From CABZJG01 sp902512685 (GTDB lineage: Bacteria > Pseudomonadota > Alphaproteobacteria > Rhodobacterales > Rhodobacteraceae): 64,000 nt of DNA. Positions 27,310 through 35,733 of the stretch are shown piece by piece. Numbering within the stretch: the stretch's first letter is position 1; the number at the start of each line of letters is the position of its first letter. The position numbers and the translations under genes were made by a program. The stretch is taken from positions 2,604,001-2,668,000 of the forward strand of contig CP179201.1 of NCBI GenBank assembly GCA_051201605.1, written 5' to 3'. The notes under the pieces are model-generated. The model worked only from the letters and a program-made list of their open reading frames with translations, made no database searches and was not told where the DNA came from.

Positions 27310-28611
27310 ATGACGCCGCTCAAATTCATTCACACTTTTGATATGCACTCTGCACCGCCCGATTTGCGCGCGCGCATCAAACTCAATCTTCTGGATTTAA
27401 TCGGCATTGCCGCCGCGGGCCGCCAAACCCGTCTGGCGCAGATTATCAACGATCACGCCGCCGAAAACTTTGGCGGCATTTTGCCAATGCTATTTGATGG
27501 CCGAAAAGCCAGCGCCCAAGGCGCGGCGCTTGCGGCTGGCATGACCATAGACAGCCTTGATGGTCACGACGGGTTCAACCCGGCCAAAGGCCATATCGGA
27601 TGCCCGATGATGCCTGCTGCCCTGATGCTCGGCCATGAGGCCAACATCAGCGGACAAGATTTTTTAAACAGCCTGATTATGGGCTATGAGTTTGGCGCGC
27701 GGGCGGCGATGGCGCAGCATGGCACGGTGCCCGACTATCATACCTCGGGCAGTTGGGGGGCCACCGCTGCAGCCGCCGCAGGCGCGCGACTAGCAAATCT
27801 CACCCCGGACCAGACAGGGCATGCATTGGGCATTGCAGAATATCACGGCCCACGCAGCCAGATGATGCGCTGCATTGATCACCCCACAATGCTCAAAGAC
27901 GGCGCAGGCTGGGGTGCCATGAGCGGGGTTGCGGCGGTTAAACTGGCGCTTAGCGGTTTTACCGGCGCCCCGGCGTTGACCATCGAGCAAGCTCCTGACC
28001 ACTGGCAGGATCTTGGCGAACACTGGTATCTGCGCGAGCAATATTTCAAACCCTATCCAGTGTGCCGCTGGGCCCAGCCACCGATTGAAGCCGCGCTCAA
28101 ACTTCGCCAGGCCCATCACATCCAACCCGCGCAGATTGATAAAATCGAAATCATCACATTCCATCAATCAGTGCGCCTGGCCACCTCAACCCCGCGCACC
28201 ACGGAAGAGGCGCAATATTCAACGTCGTTTCCGGTCGCCGTCGCGCTTGCGCGCGGCACGGTTACACCCGCAGATATCGCGGACGATAATCTGACCGACC
28301 CTGAAATCCTGCGCCTGTCGCGCGCCATGCAGCTGCGCGAAGATGACACCGCCAATGCCGCCTTTCCCGCGCGGCGCATCGCGCGGGTCGCCATCACGCT
28401 TTTGGACGGGCGCCACTATGAAAGCGACTGGAACGAAGCGCGCTGGGATGCCAGCGCGCCGCCATCAGAGAACGAGCTGCGCGAAAAATATCACGCTCTT
28501 GCCGATCCGGTTTTGGGACCGCGCCGCGCCGGTGACATCGAAAGCGCCATAGACACCTTGGAAAAAACAGCCCTCAACGCCCTATCGCAGCTCATTTTAT
28601 GTGCGCTTTAA
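27310..28611 (+). CDS. MmgE/PrpD family protein
   Basis: 433 residues. The family includes 2-methylcitrate dehydratase, cis-aconitate decarboxylase and iminodisuccinate epimerase. Seen: the N-terminal helical domain start (KLNLLDLIGIAAAGRQTRLA), the GHDGFNPAKGHIG segment, the GSWGATAAAAAGARLANL motif and FKPYPVCRWAQPPIEAAL, all typical. A ribosome site (GAAAGGAATG-like) precedes the ATG. None of prpB, prpC or other methylcitrate genes is nearby, so calling it prpD would be unsafe. It is divergent from the DegT aminotransferase and may share a control region with it; a joint pathway is speculation. Confidence 0.88.
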   Translation: MTPLKFIHTFDMHSAPPDLRARIKLNLLDLIGIAAAGRQTRLAQIINDHAAENFGGILPMLFDGRKASAQGAALAAGMTIDSLDGHDGFNPAKGHIGCPMMPAALMLGHEANISGQDFLNSLIMGYEFGARAAMAQHGTVPDYHTSGSWGATAAAAAGARLANLTPDQTGHALGIAEYHGPRSQMMRCIDHPTMLKDGAGWGAMSGVAAVKLALSGFTGAPALTIEQAPDHWQDLGEHWYLREQYFKPYPVCRWAQPPIEAALKLRQAHHIQPAQIDKIEIITFHQSVRLATSTPRTTEEAQYSTSFPVAVALARGTVTPADIADDNLTDPEILRLSRAMQLREDDTANAAFPARRIARVAITLLDGRHYESDWNEARWDASAPPSENELREKYHALADPVLGPRRAGDIESAIDTLEKTALNALSQLILCAL

Positions 28612-28629
28612 ATTATATGCGCTTTAAAT
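28602..28629. repeat. Short direct repeat TGCGCTTTAAAT, period 16 bp
   Basis: TGCGCTTTAAAT occurs at 28602-28613, overlapping the MmgE/PrpD stop codon, and again at 28618-28629. It looks like a local duplication at the gene end; no function is evident. Confidence 0.5.
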
Positions 28630-28733
28630 CAGATTAGATTTTTTCTTTGCATAAATACTCACTCTCATCACGTATTGATCGGTTGCGAAGGACCGGCGAC
28701 CCAATGCTCTGATCTCTGCACCACACCGACACC

Positions 28734-29396
28734 TCAGGCCAGAACCCGCGCCAAACAGGCCTCCAAATCCGCATAGGACGTCAGGATCGCGTCGGGCTTT
28801 AGCAACGCCAGATCGCCGTCACCAAAGCCGAAGTCAACCAGAATGGATGGCACTGCGGCCGCGCGTGCAGTTTTATGGTCGGTGATTGTATCGCCCACCA
28901 TAACGGCCCGTTCAACCTGCCCCCCAACCTGCCGCACGGTTTCAAAAAACGCCTGCGGATCAGGTTTTCGCACCGGCAAGCTGTCGGCGCCTATAACGGC
29001 GGCAAAGGCCTCACGCACCCCAAGCCGTTTTAAAAGCAACTCGGCCAAAGCAACGGGCTTATTGGTGCATAGCCCCACCTTAACCCCTCTTGCACGCAGC
29101 CGGCCCACCGCATCCATGGCCCCCGGAAACATCTGTGTGTGCACATCAATCTTGGCGCGATACGCCTCAATAAGTATTGGATAATACGCGTCAACAAGGC
29201 TCATATCCATTTTTCCCAAACGCTCTAACCCGCAGGTCAGCATCGCCCGCCCTCCGCGCATGCCAACAGCGGCATCGCGTTTGGGATGCAAGACCTCACC
29301 CTGGCCCATCTGCACAAAGCAGTGGTTGGCCGCCGCAATCAAATCGCCGCTGGTATCGGCCAATGTGCCATCAAGATCAAAGATTACCGTCGTCAT
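28734..29396 (-). CDS. HAD-family phosphatase, phosphoglycolate phosphatase-like
   Basis: 220 residues. HAD motif I is FDLDGTLADT (nucleophile Asp 7, acid/base Asp 9), motif II is in GLCTNKP, motif III lysine in VRKPDPQAF and motif IV is VGDTITDHKTARAA. The helical cap inserted after motif I and overall length fit Gph-type phosphatases, which remove 2-phosphoglycolate. The frame is open a further 81 codons upstream, but the ATG at 29396 (MTTVIFDLDGT) is the only start that matches the family. It is divergent from glmU. Substrate is not proven by sequence. Confidence 0.88.
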   Translation of the reverse strand: MTTVIFDLDGTLADTSGDLIAAANHCFVQMGQGEVLHPKRDAAVGMRGGRAMLTCGLERLGKMDMSLVDAYYPILIEAYRAKIDVHTQMFPGAMDAVGRLRARGVKVGLCTNKPVALAELLLKRLGVREAFAAVIGADSLPVRKPDPQAFFETVRQVGGQVERAVMVGDTITDHKTARAAAVPSILVDFGFGDGDLALLKPDAILTSYADLEACLARVLA

Positions 29397-29534
29397 AAAT
29401 CCACCTGCCATTTGAGCCATCGGCGAAACCCTGCCATGCTGTGTTACAATCTGCAATGCAAGTTGACGAAGACTGCCTTGCACCAAACCCGAAGACATAT
29501 GATAAGGTGCCTTGAAAAGACATAGGACGCCCAA

Positions 29535-30890
29535 ATGAAAACTTCTGTTGTTATCCTGGCCGCCGGACAGGGCACACGGATGAACTCTGATCTTCCCAAA
29601 GTGCTGCACCCAGTGGCAGGCGCGGCACTTTTGCACCATGCGTTGCGCTCTGCTGCGTCCCTAGAGCCAGAGCACACCGTTATTGTCGCCGGCCATGGGG
29701 CAGATCAGGTCAAAACCTGCGCCGAAGAGCACAGCCCAGAGGCCAAAACCGTTCTGCAACTCGAACAGCTGGGCACCGCCCATGCGGTGCTGCAGGCTCG
29801 CCCCGAACTGCAAGATTTCGATGGGGACATATTGGTGCTTTATGGCGATACGCCCTTTATTCGCCCCGAAACTCTTGCAAAGATGACCGCTGCGCGCGCA
29901 ACCGCCGATGTGGTGGTCTTGGGCTTTAACGCGGCCGATCCGGGGCGTTACGGCCGCTTGGTCACCACAGGCAATACCCTTAAGCGAATTGTCGAATTTA
30001 AGGATGCAAGCGCGAAAGAGCGCGCCATAACACTGTGCAACAGCGGCGTCATGCTGGCCAAAGCCAGCGGGCTTTTTGACCTGCTTGATCAGGTTGGCAA
30101 CGACAATGCTGCGGGGGAATACTACCTTACCGATTGCATTGAAATGGCGCGCCAATCGGGCCAGAGCGCTCAGGTGGTGATCTGCGACGAAGCCGAAACA
30201 CTCGGGGTCAACTCACGCCATGACCTCGCGGCAGCCGAAGCCGCCTTTCAAACCCGCGCGCGCAAAGATCTGTTGGAAAACGGGGTTACCATGGCCGCGC
30301 CGGACAGTGTTTATCTTAGCTACGATACGGTGATTGGCCGCGATGCGACGATTGAACAAAACGTCGTTTTTGGCCCCAGCGCCAGTGTTGAAAGCGGCGC
30401 TCTAATCCGCGCCTTTTCGCATTTGGAGGGCTGCCATGTGGCCAAAGGGGCCGTGGTTGGCCCCTATGCGCGGCTGCGCCCGGGCGCCGAGTTGGCCGAA
30501 GCCGCAAAGGTCGGTAATTTTGTCGAGATTAAAAACGCCGAAGTGGGTGAAGGCGCTAAAATCAACCACCTCAGCTATGTCGGAGATGCCAGTATTGGCG
30601 CCAAGGCCAATCTGGGCGCAGGCACCATCACCTGCAATTACGACGGGGTGATGAAGCACCGCACAGATATTGGTGCCGGCGCGTTTATCGGCTCCAACAC
30701 TATGTTGGTTGCGCCGGTTCGCATTGGCGCGCAAGCCATGACCGGCAGCGGATCGGTGATCACTGAAGACGTCGCTGAAGGCGACCTGGCACTGGCACGG
30801 GCCAAACAGGTCAACAAGCCCGGCCTTGCGCGCAAACTATTTGAATTATTTAAAAAACGAAAAGCCAAAAGTGATTTGGAGACCAAATAA
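29535..30890 (+). CDS. glmU: Bifunctional GlcN-1-P acetyltransferase / UDP-GlcNAc pyrophosphorylase
   Basis: 451 residues. The N-terminal uridylyltransferase domain starts VVILAAGQGTRMNSDLPKVLHP (nucleotide-binding loop) with YGDTPFI for metal/UTP binding; the C-terminal half is a left-handed beta helix of hexapeptide repeats with acetyltransferase residues in the NFVEIKNA and NYDGVMKHRTDIGAGAFIGSN segments. It makes UDP-GlcNAc for peptidoglycan and lipid A. The stop overlaps the glmS start (TAATG), so the two form a coupled operon. Confidence 0.97.
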   Translation: MKTSVVILAAGQGTRMNSDLPKVLHPVAGAALLHHALRSAASLEPEHTVIVAGHGADQVKTCAEEHSPEAKTVLQLEQLGTAHAVLQARPELQDFDGDILVLYGDTPFIRPETLAKMTAARATADVVVLGFNAADPGRYGRLVTTGNTLKRIVEFKDASAKERAITLCNSGVMLAKASGLFDLLDQVGNDNAAGEYYLTDCIEMARQSGQSAQVVICDEAETLGVNSRHDLAAAEAAFQTRARKDLLENGVTMAAPDSVYLSYDTVIGRDATIEQNVVFGPSASVESGALIRAFSHLEGCHVAKGAVVGPYARLRPGAELAEAAKVGNFVEIKNAEVGEGAKINHLSYVGDASIGAKANLGAGTITCNYDGVMKHRTDIGAGAFIGSNTMLVAPVRIGAQAMTGSGSVITEDVAEGDLALARAKQVNKPGLARKLFELFKKRKAKSDLETK

Positions 30891-32710
30891 TGTGCGGAAT
30901 TGTTGGGGTTTTGGGCAACCATGAAGTTGCGCCAATATTGGTTGATGCGCTCAAACGGCTAGAATATCGCGGCTATGACAGCGCCGGTATTGCCACGGTT
31001 CATGGCGGCCAGCTTGAGCGGCGCCGTGCGGTTGGCAAGCTTGCTGAGCTGAGCGATCTTTTGGTGCATGAACCGCTGGTTGGAAAAGCCGGAATTGGCC
31101 ATACCCGCTGGGCCACCCATGGGGCGCCGAACGTTGCAAATGCCCATCCGCATCGCACCGGCAACGTCTGCGTTGTGCACAACGGCATTATCGAGAACTT
31201 TCAAGAGCTGCGCGAAGCGCTTTTGGGTGACGGGGTTAGCCCCGCGACCGATACCGACACGGAAACCATCGCCATGCTGGCGCAGAGCTATCTTTTGAAA
31301 GGTCACAGCCCACAGGTCGCCGTGGAAAATACGCTTGCCCGTTTGAAAGGCGCCTTTGCTTTGTGCTTTTTATTCGAAGGCAAAGAAGACCTGATGATCG
31401 CGGCGCGGCATGGATCACCCCTGGCCATCGGCTATGGCGACGGCGAAATGTTTGTTGGATCGGACGCCATCGCATTGGCCCCAATGACCAACCGCATCTG
31501 CTATCTGGAAGAAGGCGACTATGCCATCATCAGCCGCTCTGGCGCAGAAATACATGACAGTAGCGGTACATTAGTAAACCGTGAGATCCGCGTCATTCGC
31601 GGCGATCTAAACCGGATCGAAAAAGACGGCTACACCCATTTCATGGAAAAGGAAATCTATCAGCAGCCCAACGTTCTAGGCGCGGCGTTAAGCCATTATA
31701 TTCCGCAAGGGAGCGCGATTGATCTGGCCGGTGCTGATGTGGATTTCAGCGCGATTGACCGATTGACACTGGTGGCCTGCGGCACCGCCTATTTTGCCTG
31801 TTTGACAGCGAAATACTGGTTCGAACATATTGCCCGGCTGCCGGTGGAAATTGATGTCGCCTCAGAGTTTCGCTACCGCGAACCCCCCGTGCCGCCGCGC
31901 ACCATGGCGCTTTTCGTTAGCCAGTCCGGCGAAACCGCCGATACTTTGGCCACGCTGCGCTATTGCCGCGATAAGGCCGATCATATCTGGTCGGTGACCA
32001 ATGTGGCCGAAAGCTCTATCGCCCGCGAAAGCGATGTCTCGCTGCCGATCCATGCGGGCGTGGAAATCGGTGTTGCTTCGACCAAGGCCTTTACCTGCCA
32101 GTTGACAGTATTGCTGATGATGGCGCTGAAAGCCGGCCACGATCGGGGTGTGCTGAGCGCGGAGAAACAGGCAGAATTGATCGCCCAAATCCGCAACCTG
32201 CCGTCCTTGATCAACCTGGCGCTAGACCAATCCGATGTCTTCCGCCGCGCGGCCGGCGAACTGGCCAAAGCCCGCGATATTCTATTTCTGGGCCGCGGCA
32301 TTATGTATCCGCTGGCTCATGAAGGCGCCTTAAAGCTTAAAGAAATTAGCTATATCCACGCCGAAGCCTATGCCGCCGGCGAGCTAAAGCATGGCCCGAT
32401 TGCGCTTGTCGATGACAAGGTTCCGGTGGTGGTGATGGCCCCGCGCGACGGGCTGTTTGATAAAACCATCTCGAACGTGCAAGAGGTTATGGCGCGCAAA
32501 GGCCGGGTATTTTTACTGTCTGACCAAGACGGTTTGGCGCAGGCTGGCGACGGTATCTGGCAGGCGGTTAAAATGCCCAGCTGCCATGATATTGTTGCCC
32601 CGATTGTCTATGCCATTCCGGCGCAGATGCTGGCCTATTTCACCGCTGTGGCCAAAGGCACAGACGTCGATCAACCGCGAAACCTCGCAAAATCCGTGAC
32701 GGTGGAGTAG
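30890..32710 (+). CDS. glmS: Glutamine--fructose-6-phosphate aminotransferase (isomerizing)
   Basis: 606 residues. It starts MCGIVGVLG, so the catalytic Cys 2 of the class II glutaminase domain is exposed after Met removal; GIGHTRWATHG and NGIIENF are further amidotransferase motifs. Two SIS domains follow (LVACGTAYFACL; FVSQSGETADTLATLR; ASTKAFTCQL; FLGRGIMYPLAHEGALKLKEISYIHAEAY) and the C-terminus ends DVDQPRNLAKSVTVE as in the family. It commits carbon to amino-sugar synthesis and is coupled to glmU. Confidence 0.97.
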   Translation: MCGIVGVLGNHEVAPILVDALKRLEYRGYDSAGIATVHGGQLERRRAVGKLAELSDLLVHEPLVGKAGIGHTRWATHGAPNVANAHPHRTGNVCVVHNGIIENFQELREALLGDGVSPATDTDTETIAMLAQSYLLKGHSPQVAVENTLARLKGAFALCFLFEGKEDLMIAARHGSPLAIGYGDGEMFVGSDAIALAPMTNRICYLEEGDYAIISRSGAEIHDSSGTLVNREIRVIRGDLNRIEKDGYTHFMEKEIYQQPNVLGAALSHYIPQGSAIDLAGADVDFSAIDRLTLVACGTAYFACLTAKYWFEHIARLPVEIDVASEFRYREPPVPPRTMALFVSQSGETADTLATLRYCRDKADHIWSVTNVAESSIARESDVSLPIHAGVEIGVASTKAFTCQLTVLLMMALKAGHDRGVLSAEKQAELIAQIRNLPSLINLALDQSDVFRRAAGELAKARDILFLGRGIMYPLAHEGALKLKEISYIHAEAYAAGELKHGPIALVDDKVPVVVMAPRDGLFDKTISNVQEVMARKGRVFLLSDQDGLAQAGDGIWQAVKMPSCHDIVAPIVYAIPAQMLAYFTAVAKGTDVDQPRNLAKSVTVE

Positions 32711-33059
32711 ATGAAAACAGTTTTTTGGTTTTGCAACCGTTGGCTTCTATATGAATAGATTGAACTCGCAGTATCCGGCAAACTGAAAGGATAGGATAGC
32801 GGAGATTATATTTGATTGAAAACGTAAGATAAAAAAATATTTTACCGGGAAATTGATGAGGAAATTTCTTTTCTCATAATTAATGAAGTTAACGATATTG
32901 TGAAAACATTCTTTCTGAAAGAAGTTTCATAATTGTAAAAAGTTTCACTCAAATCTGTAATAGAGTGTTGGCTATTTTATTTTCATTACCTATTTTACAG
33001 TTATCATTTCACCTGACGCCAAGATAATAGCGCGTCATCTCTTTCTAAGGTTTAAAAGC
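32711..33059. other. AT-rich gap between glmS and the pseudoazurin gene
   Basis: No gene seen in 349 bp. It contains a near-perfect dyad TTCTTTC-T-GAAAGAA (32909-32923) about 137 bp before the pseudoazurin start and two copies of AAGTTTCA (32923-32930 and 32940-32947), which could be regulatory. Base composition drops abruptly from the GC-moderate glm genes. Confidence 0.4.
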
Positions 33060-33491
33060 ATGCGATATTTACTTTCCTTTTGCTCTGTTTTGACCTTTCT
33101 AATAAATACAAATCTTGCTTCAGCTGACATTATTCAAATTAATTTTACAGAAAATGACCCGTATAGTATTGAAGTTGCACATATCGACATTGGAGACACT
33201 ATAGAATGGTTGCCCAAAAATAAGGGGCATAATGTAGAGTTTCTCGCAGGTCCAAAAATGGACGCGCTTCCAGCTAAATCAGAAATAGACGCGTTTCACT
33301 CTATTATTTTTGAAGTTCCTGGACTTTATTTATATCAGTGTACGCCACATGGTAACATGGGCATGTTAGGTCTGGTGGTCGTAGGCAATGATTTTCACAA
33401 TTTGGAAGATATTAAAAAAACCAAATTGTCTCGCGTGGCAACCTCGGTGATGAATAGATTGATTAAAACAGCGAAATTAGATTCAAAATGA
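33060..33491 (+). CDS. Pseudoazurin (type 1 blue copper protein)
   Basis: 143 residues: signal peptide (cleavage about residue 22, LASA-D) and a cupredoxin domain. Copper ligands fit pseudoazurin spacing: His 57 (NKGHNVEF), Cys 94, His 97 and Met 102 in YQCTPHGNMGM. It is a periplasmic one-electron carrier; in other bacteria it feeds copper nitrite reductase, N2O reductase or cytochrome peroxidase. None of these is in the window, so it is an orphan. The gene is strikingly AT-rich compared with glmS and ends in a basic C-terminal tail longer than usual. An AAGG site precedes the ATG. Possible horizontal acquisition. Confidence 0.92.
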   Translation: MRYLLSFCSVLTFLINTNLASADIIQINFTENDPYSIEVAHIDIGDTIEWLPKNKGHNVEFLAGPKMDALPAKSEIDAFHSIIFEVPGLYLYQCTPHGNMGMLGLVVVGNDFHNLEDIKKTKLSRVATSVMNRLIKTAKLDSK

Positions 33492-33825
33492 CCTTGGCTA
33501 AAAAAGATATTTAATATTGGCAATCGCAGTTGCACTGTATTTTGTCGTTTATTAACATTGCGGGTAAATCCCAAAGAAACCAGAGGATATAATCTACTAC
33601 GCAATCAAATACTTGGATTTGATATTCAACAAGTACTGGGTTTATATCTATGTTTTTGGATTCATAATCTTTTTGCACCTCAGAGTGATGCATGCTTTAG
33701 ACGCGCTTTAAAAAACCAATCCTCAGTCATAATTGCAGATACACCTATCATTGGGTTACGGTGGGATACGGCAATGCAAAGGGCGAAGATATGGCTATCC
33801 TCATTTTGAACAAGCGTGCTGCCCG
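33492..33825. other. Gap without a supported gene; carries one copy of a 15-bp repeat
   Basis: An open frame at 33558-33809 lacks a credible start and has no recognisable composition, so I do not call it. AGTGATGCATGCTTT at 33684-33698 recurs at 34538-34552 (see repeat entry). Confidence 0.35.
33684..33698 (+). repeat. 15-bp direct repeat, left copy (right copy 34538-34552)
   Basis: AGTGATGCATGCTTT is found here and again across the stop codon of the secreted protein gene, 854 bp away, so the two copies bracket that gene. A 15-mer match at this distance is unlikely by chance locally, but no transposase or integrase is present. Confidence 0.45.
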
Positions 33826-34542
33826 ATGAAAAGTTACAAAACCTTAACTGCTTTATTCTTTTTAATGCAGTGCAGCTTAATACAGTGCAGCTCCTCAGCC
33901 CATGCGGATGTCGTCAGCACAGCGCAGGACCAATGCGGCGGCAATCTTTGGGTGGTGGAAATATCAATCACGCCGGTCGATGATTACCGCGCCCTTATAT
34001 CGAAATACGCCTGCACCAAAGGCGGCGCGTTCATAGATGGTCAGTTTTATGAGGGCGGCGAACCGGCCGAGCTTTTTGAAAATGGCAATGTCGAGTATTC
34101 ATATGCTGGCCAAATCATTGATGCAGATAACAAGATTGTCGAGGACCATGTCGGTGCCGGAGATGCGTTACACATTGATGAAGTTCCCAGTGGGTTTCCC
34201 CACTTGGCGTTCGTAGTATCACGTTGGGGCGCTTCAAATAACTACCACTCTTACGTTATTTATTCCACGTTTCCAAAATTGAAAAAGATCACCGTTATCG
34301 AACGCCCTCTCAGTAAATTTCAAGCAAACAAGAGAAACGGCCGTGAACGCACCGTGGATGGATTTTATATCAATAAGGCAGGTGATTATTTGATTGATAG
34401 ATTAACAACCAAAGGCACCGATCTGGGCACCAGCAATGCCAGCCAGAAATGGAATGTTGAAACGCTCAAACTGGCCGGGGATCAATTTATATCGGTTAAT
34501 ATCAGACAGTATCATATCGATACCTACACCAGATTAAAGTGA
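33826..34542 (+). CDS. Secreted protein of unknown function
   Basis: 238 residues: an N-terminal signal peptide (TLTALFFLMQCSLIQCSSSAHA, cleavage after AHA near residue 30; a lipobox reading of LIQC is weak) and a soluble beta-rich domain (CGGNLWVVEISITPVDDYRALIS...). I recognise no family. The frame extends 31 codons upstream but that part overlaps non-coding-looking sequence; the ATG at 33826 begins the signal peptide. Composition is closer to the chromosome than its pseudoazurin neighbour. It is bracketed by 15-bp direct repeats, and the right copy spans its stop codon. Confidence 0.75.
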   Translation: MKSYKTLTALFFLMQCSLIQCSSSAHADVVSTAQDQCGGNLWVVEISITPVDDYRALISKYACTKGGAFIDGQFYEGGEPAELFENGNVEYSYAGQIIDADNKIVEDHVGAGDALHIDEVPSGFPHLAFVVSRWGASNNYHSYVIYSTFPKLKKITVIERPLSKFQANKRNGRERTVDGFYINKAGDYLIDRLTTKGTDLGTSNASQKWNVETLKLAGDQFISVNIRQYHIDTYTRLK

Positions 34543-34674
34543 TGCATGCTTTTTGCGGCCTGCAAGGGCCTGCGACAAACGGGCTCGGCTAAAAAGTATG
34601 ATCTCTTTATTCTGCCTTTGAACCCTTACATCACTTTGGAATGGACATCCAAAGCGCGTTTAAGGGGATTAGAA

Positions 34675-34875
34675 ATGACTGGTCTATCTGTATTGGGATT
34701 TGTTTTTGGGATGATTGGAATTGCGGCCTTTGTGGGAACGAAAAAATTGATCAAAACGCTCAAAGAAAAAGGCGTGCTGGACCAAACATATCAAAAGGAA
34801 CAATCGCTCTTAGGCTTCCCTATCCTTCTTTTCCCGCTGTACATGGCGCATCAGCGCATCGGCCTGTTGTTTTGA
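34675..34875 (+). CDS. Small single-pass membrane protein
   Basis: 66 residues: one transmembrane helix (GLSVLGFVFGMIGIAAFVG) followed by a lysine-rich helix (KKLIKTLKEKGVLDQ). This layout is common among small unassigned membrane proteins. AAGGGG lies about 8 nt before the ATG at 34675. The last 22 codons overlap the 3' end of the convergent ion-channel gene (34810-34875), and that tail (LLGFPILLFPLYMAHQR) reads like antisense of the channel gene, so the original stop may have been lost by mutation and the protein extended. Function unknown. Confidence 0.5.
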   Translation: MTGLSVLGFVFGMIGIAAFVGTKKLIKTLKEKGVLDQTYQKEQSLLGFPILLFPLYMAHQRIGLLF

Positions 34876-35733
34876 AAGGCCAAATTCCTTGCGCAATTCT
34901 TCGAGCGAACGGGTTTCGATTGCGTCGACCACGCCGTCTTCCATGGCTTCGCGAATCTGGTCTTCAAATATCAGCTTGCGGCGCGCAATTTGATTGCTAA
35001 AGGCATTGGCGATAATACCTGTGATTAACGCCACAACAGACACCCCCATCAGCGCGGTAATCACCGATATCACCTTGCCAATCCATGTGACCGGACTGAC
35101 ATCGCCATAGCCCACAGTGGTCAACGTGATCAGTGACCAATACATCGCATCGGGAATTGACGAAAATTTATCCGGCTGCGCGCGGTGTTCGGCAAAGTAA
35201 ATCAGAGATGAGGTTAGAACAAAGGCAATCACCAATAGGTAAAAGGCCGCAAAAAAAGATTTGCGCTCTTCGTAAATTGCGCTGAACAAATCTTCGATTG
35301 CCGTGTTGTAGTTGGACAGTTTGAATATCCGCAACAGGCGCAGGGTGCGCAGTACCCGTAAATCCAGCCCCGGAAACAGTGCCTGAAGATAAAAGGGCAG
35401 GATCGAGACCAAATCAATCAGCCCGCTGAAGCTAAAAATATACCCCAGTCGCACACTGCCCAAAATCCGCCCGCCCGCATCGTGTTTGGCTGCACTGGCC
35501 CAGACCCGCATCAGGTATTCTACCGAGAAAATAACCACGCTAAACGATTCGACGAAATAAAACTGATGCGCATAATTGACCGAAAAATCACTGACAGACT
35601 CAAGCGTGACCGCCAAAATGTTTAAAATCACCAAGGCCGCTATAAAATAATCACATACCTTGCTTGCCCAATCCCCTGAACGGCCCGGCTCCAGGATTTC
35701 AAGTACCCGGTTTTGAAATTGCGCATAGCCCAT
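34810..35733 (-). CDS. Voltage-gated-type potassium/ion channel, 6-TM
   Basis: 307 residues. Six membrane helices: S1 (DYFIAALVILNILAVTLES), S2-S3, an S4-like helix with regularly spaced arginines (LRVLRTLRLLRIFKL), S5, a pore loop with the K+ selectivity filter TTVGYGDVSP and S6 (VISVITALMGVSVVALITGII). A C-terminal coiled-coil-like tail of about 65 residues (EELRKEFGLSKQQADALMRHV) probably helps assembly as a tetramer. An AAAAGG ribosome site is next to the ATG. It stands alone between long gaps; the physiological role (membrane potential or K+ homeostasis) is inferred from the family. Confidence 0.92.
   Translation of the reverse strand: MGYAQFQNRVLEILEPGRSGDWASKVCDYFIAALVILNILAVTLESVSDFSVNYAHQFYFVESFSVVIFSVEYLMRVWASAAKHDAGGRILGSVRLGYIFSFSGLIDLVSILPFYLQALFPGLDLRVLRTLRLLRIFKLSNYNTAIEDLFSAIYEERKSFFAAFYLLVIAFVLTSSLIYFAEHRAQPDKFSSIPDAMYWSLITLTTVGYGDVSPVTWIGKVISVITALMGVSVVALITGIIANAFSNQIARRKLIFEDQIREAMEDGVVDAIETRSLEELRKEFGLSKQQADALMRHVQREKKDREA

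Noticed and set aside
28734..29639. Longer version of the HAD phosphatase starting at 29639
   Set aside because: The additional 81 residues overlap the glmU 5' end and the intergenic region, and the family starts at MTTVIFDLDGT (29396).
30800..30900. Possible glmS ribozyme or GlmY-type control upstream of glmS
   Set aside because: glmS starts inside the glmU stop codon, leaving no leader for a ribozyme.
33558..33809. 83-codon frame before the secreted-protein gene
   Set aside because: Weak start, no recognisable protein character, low-complexity AT-rich background.
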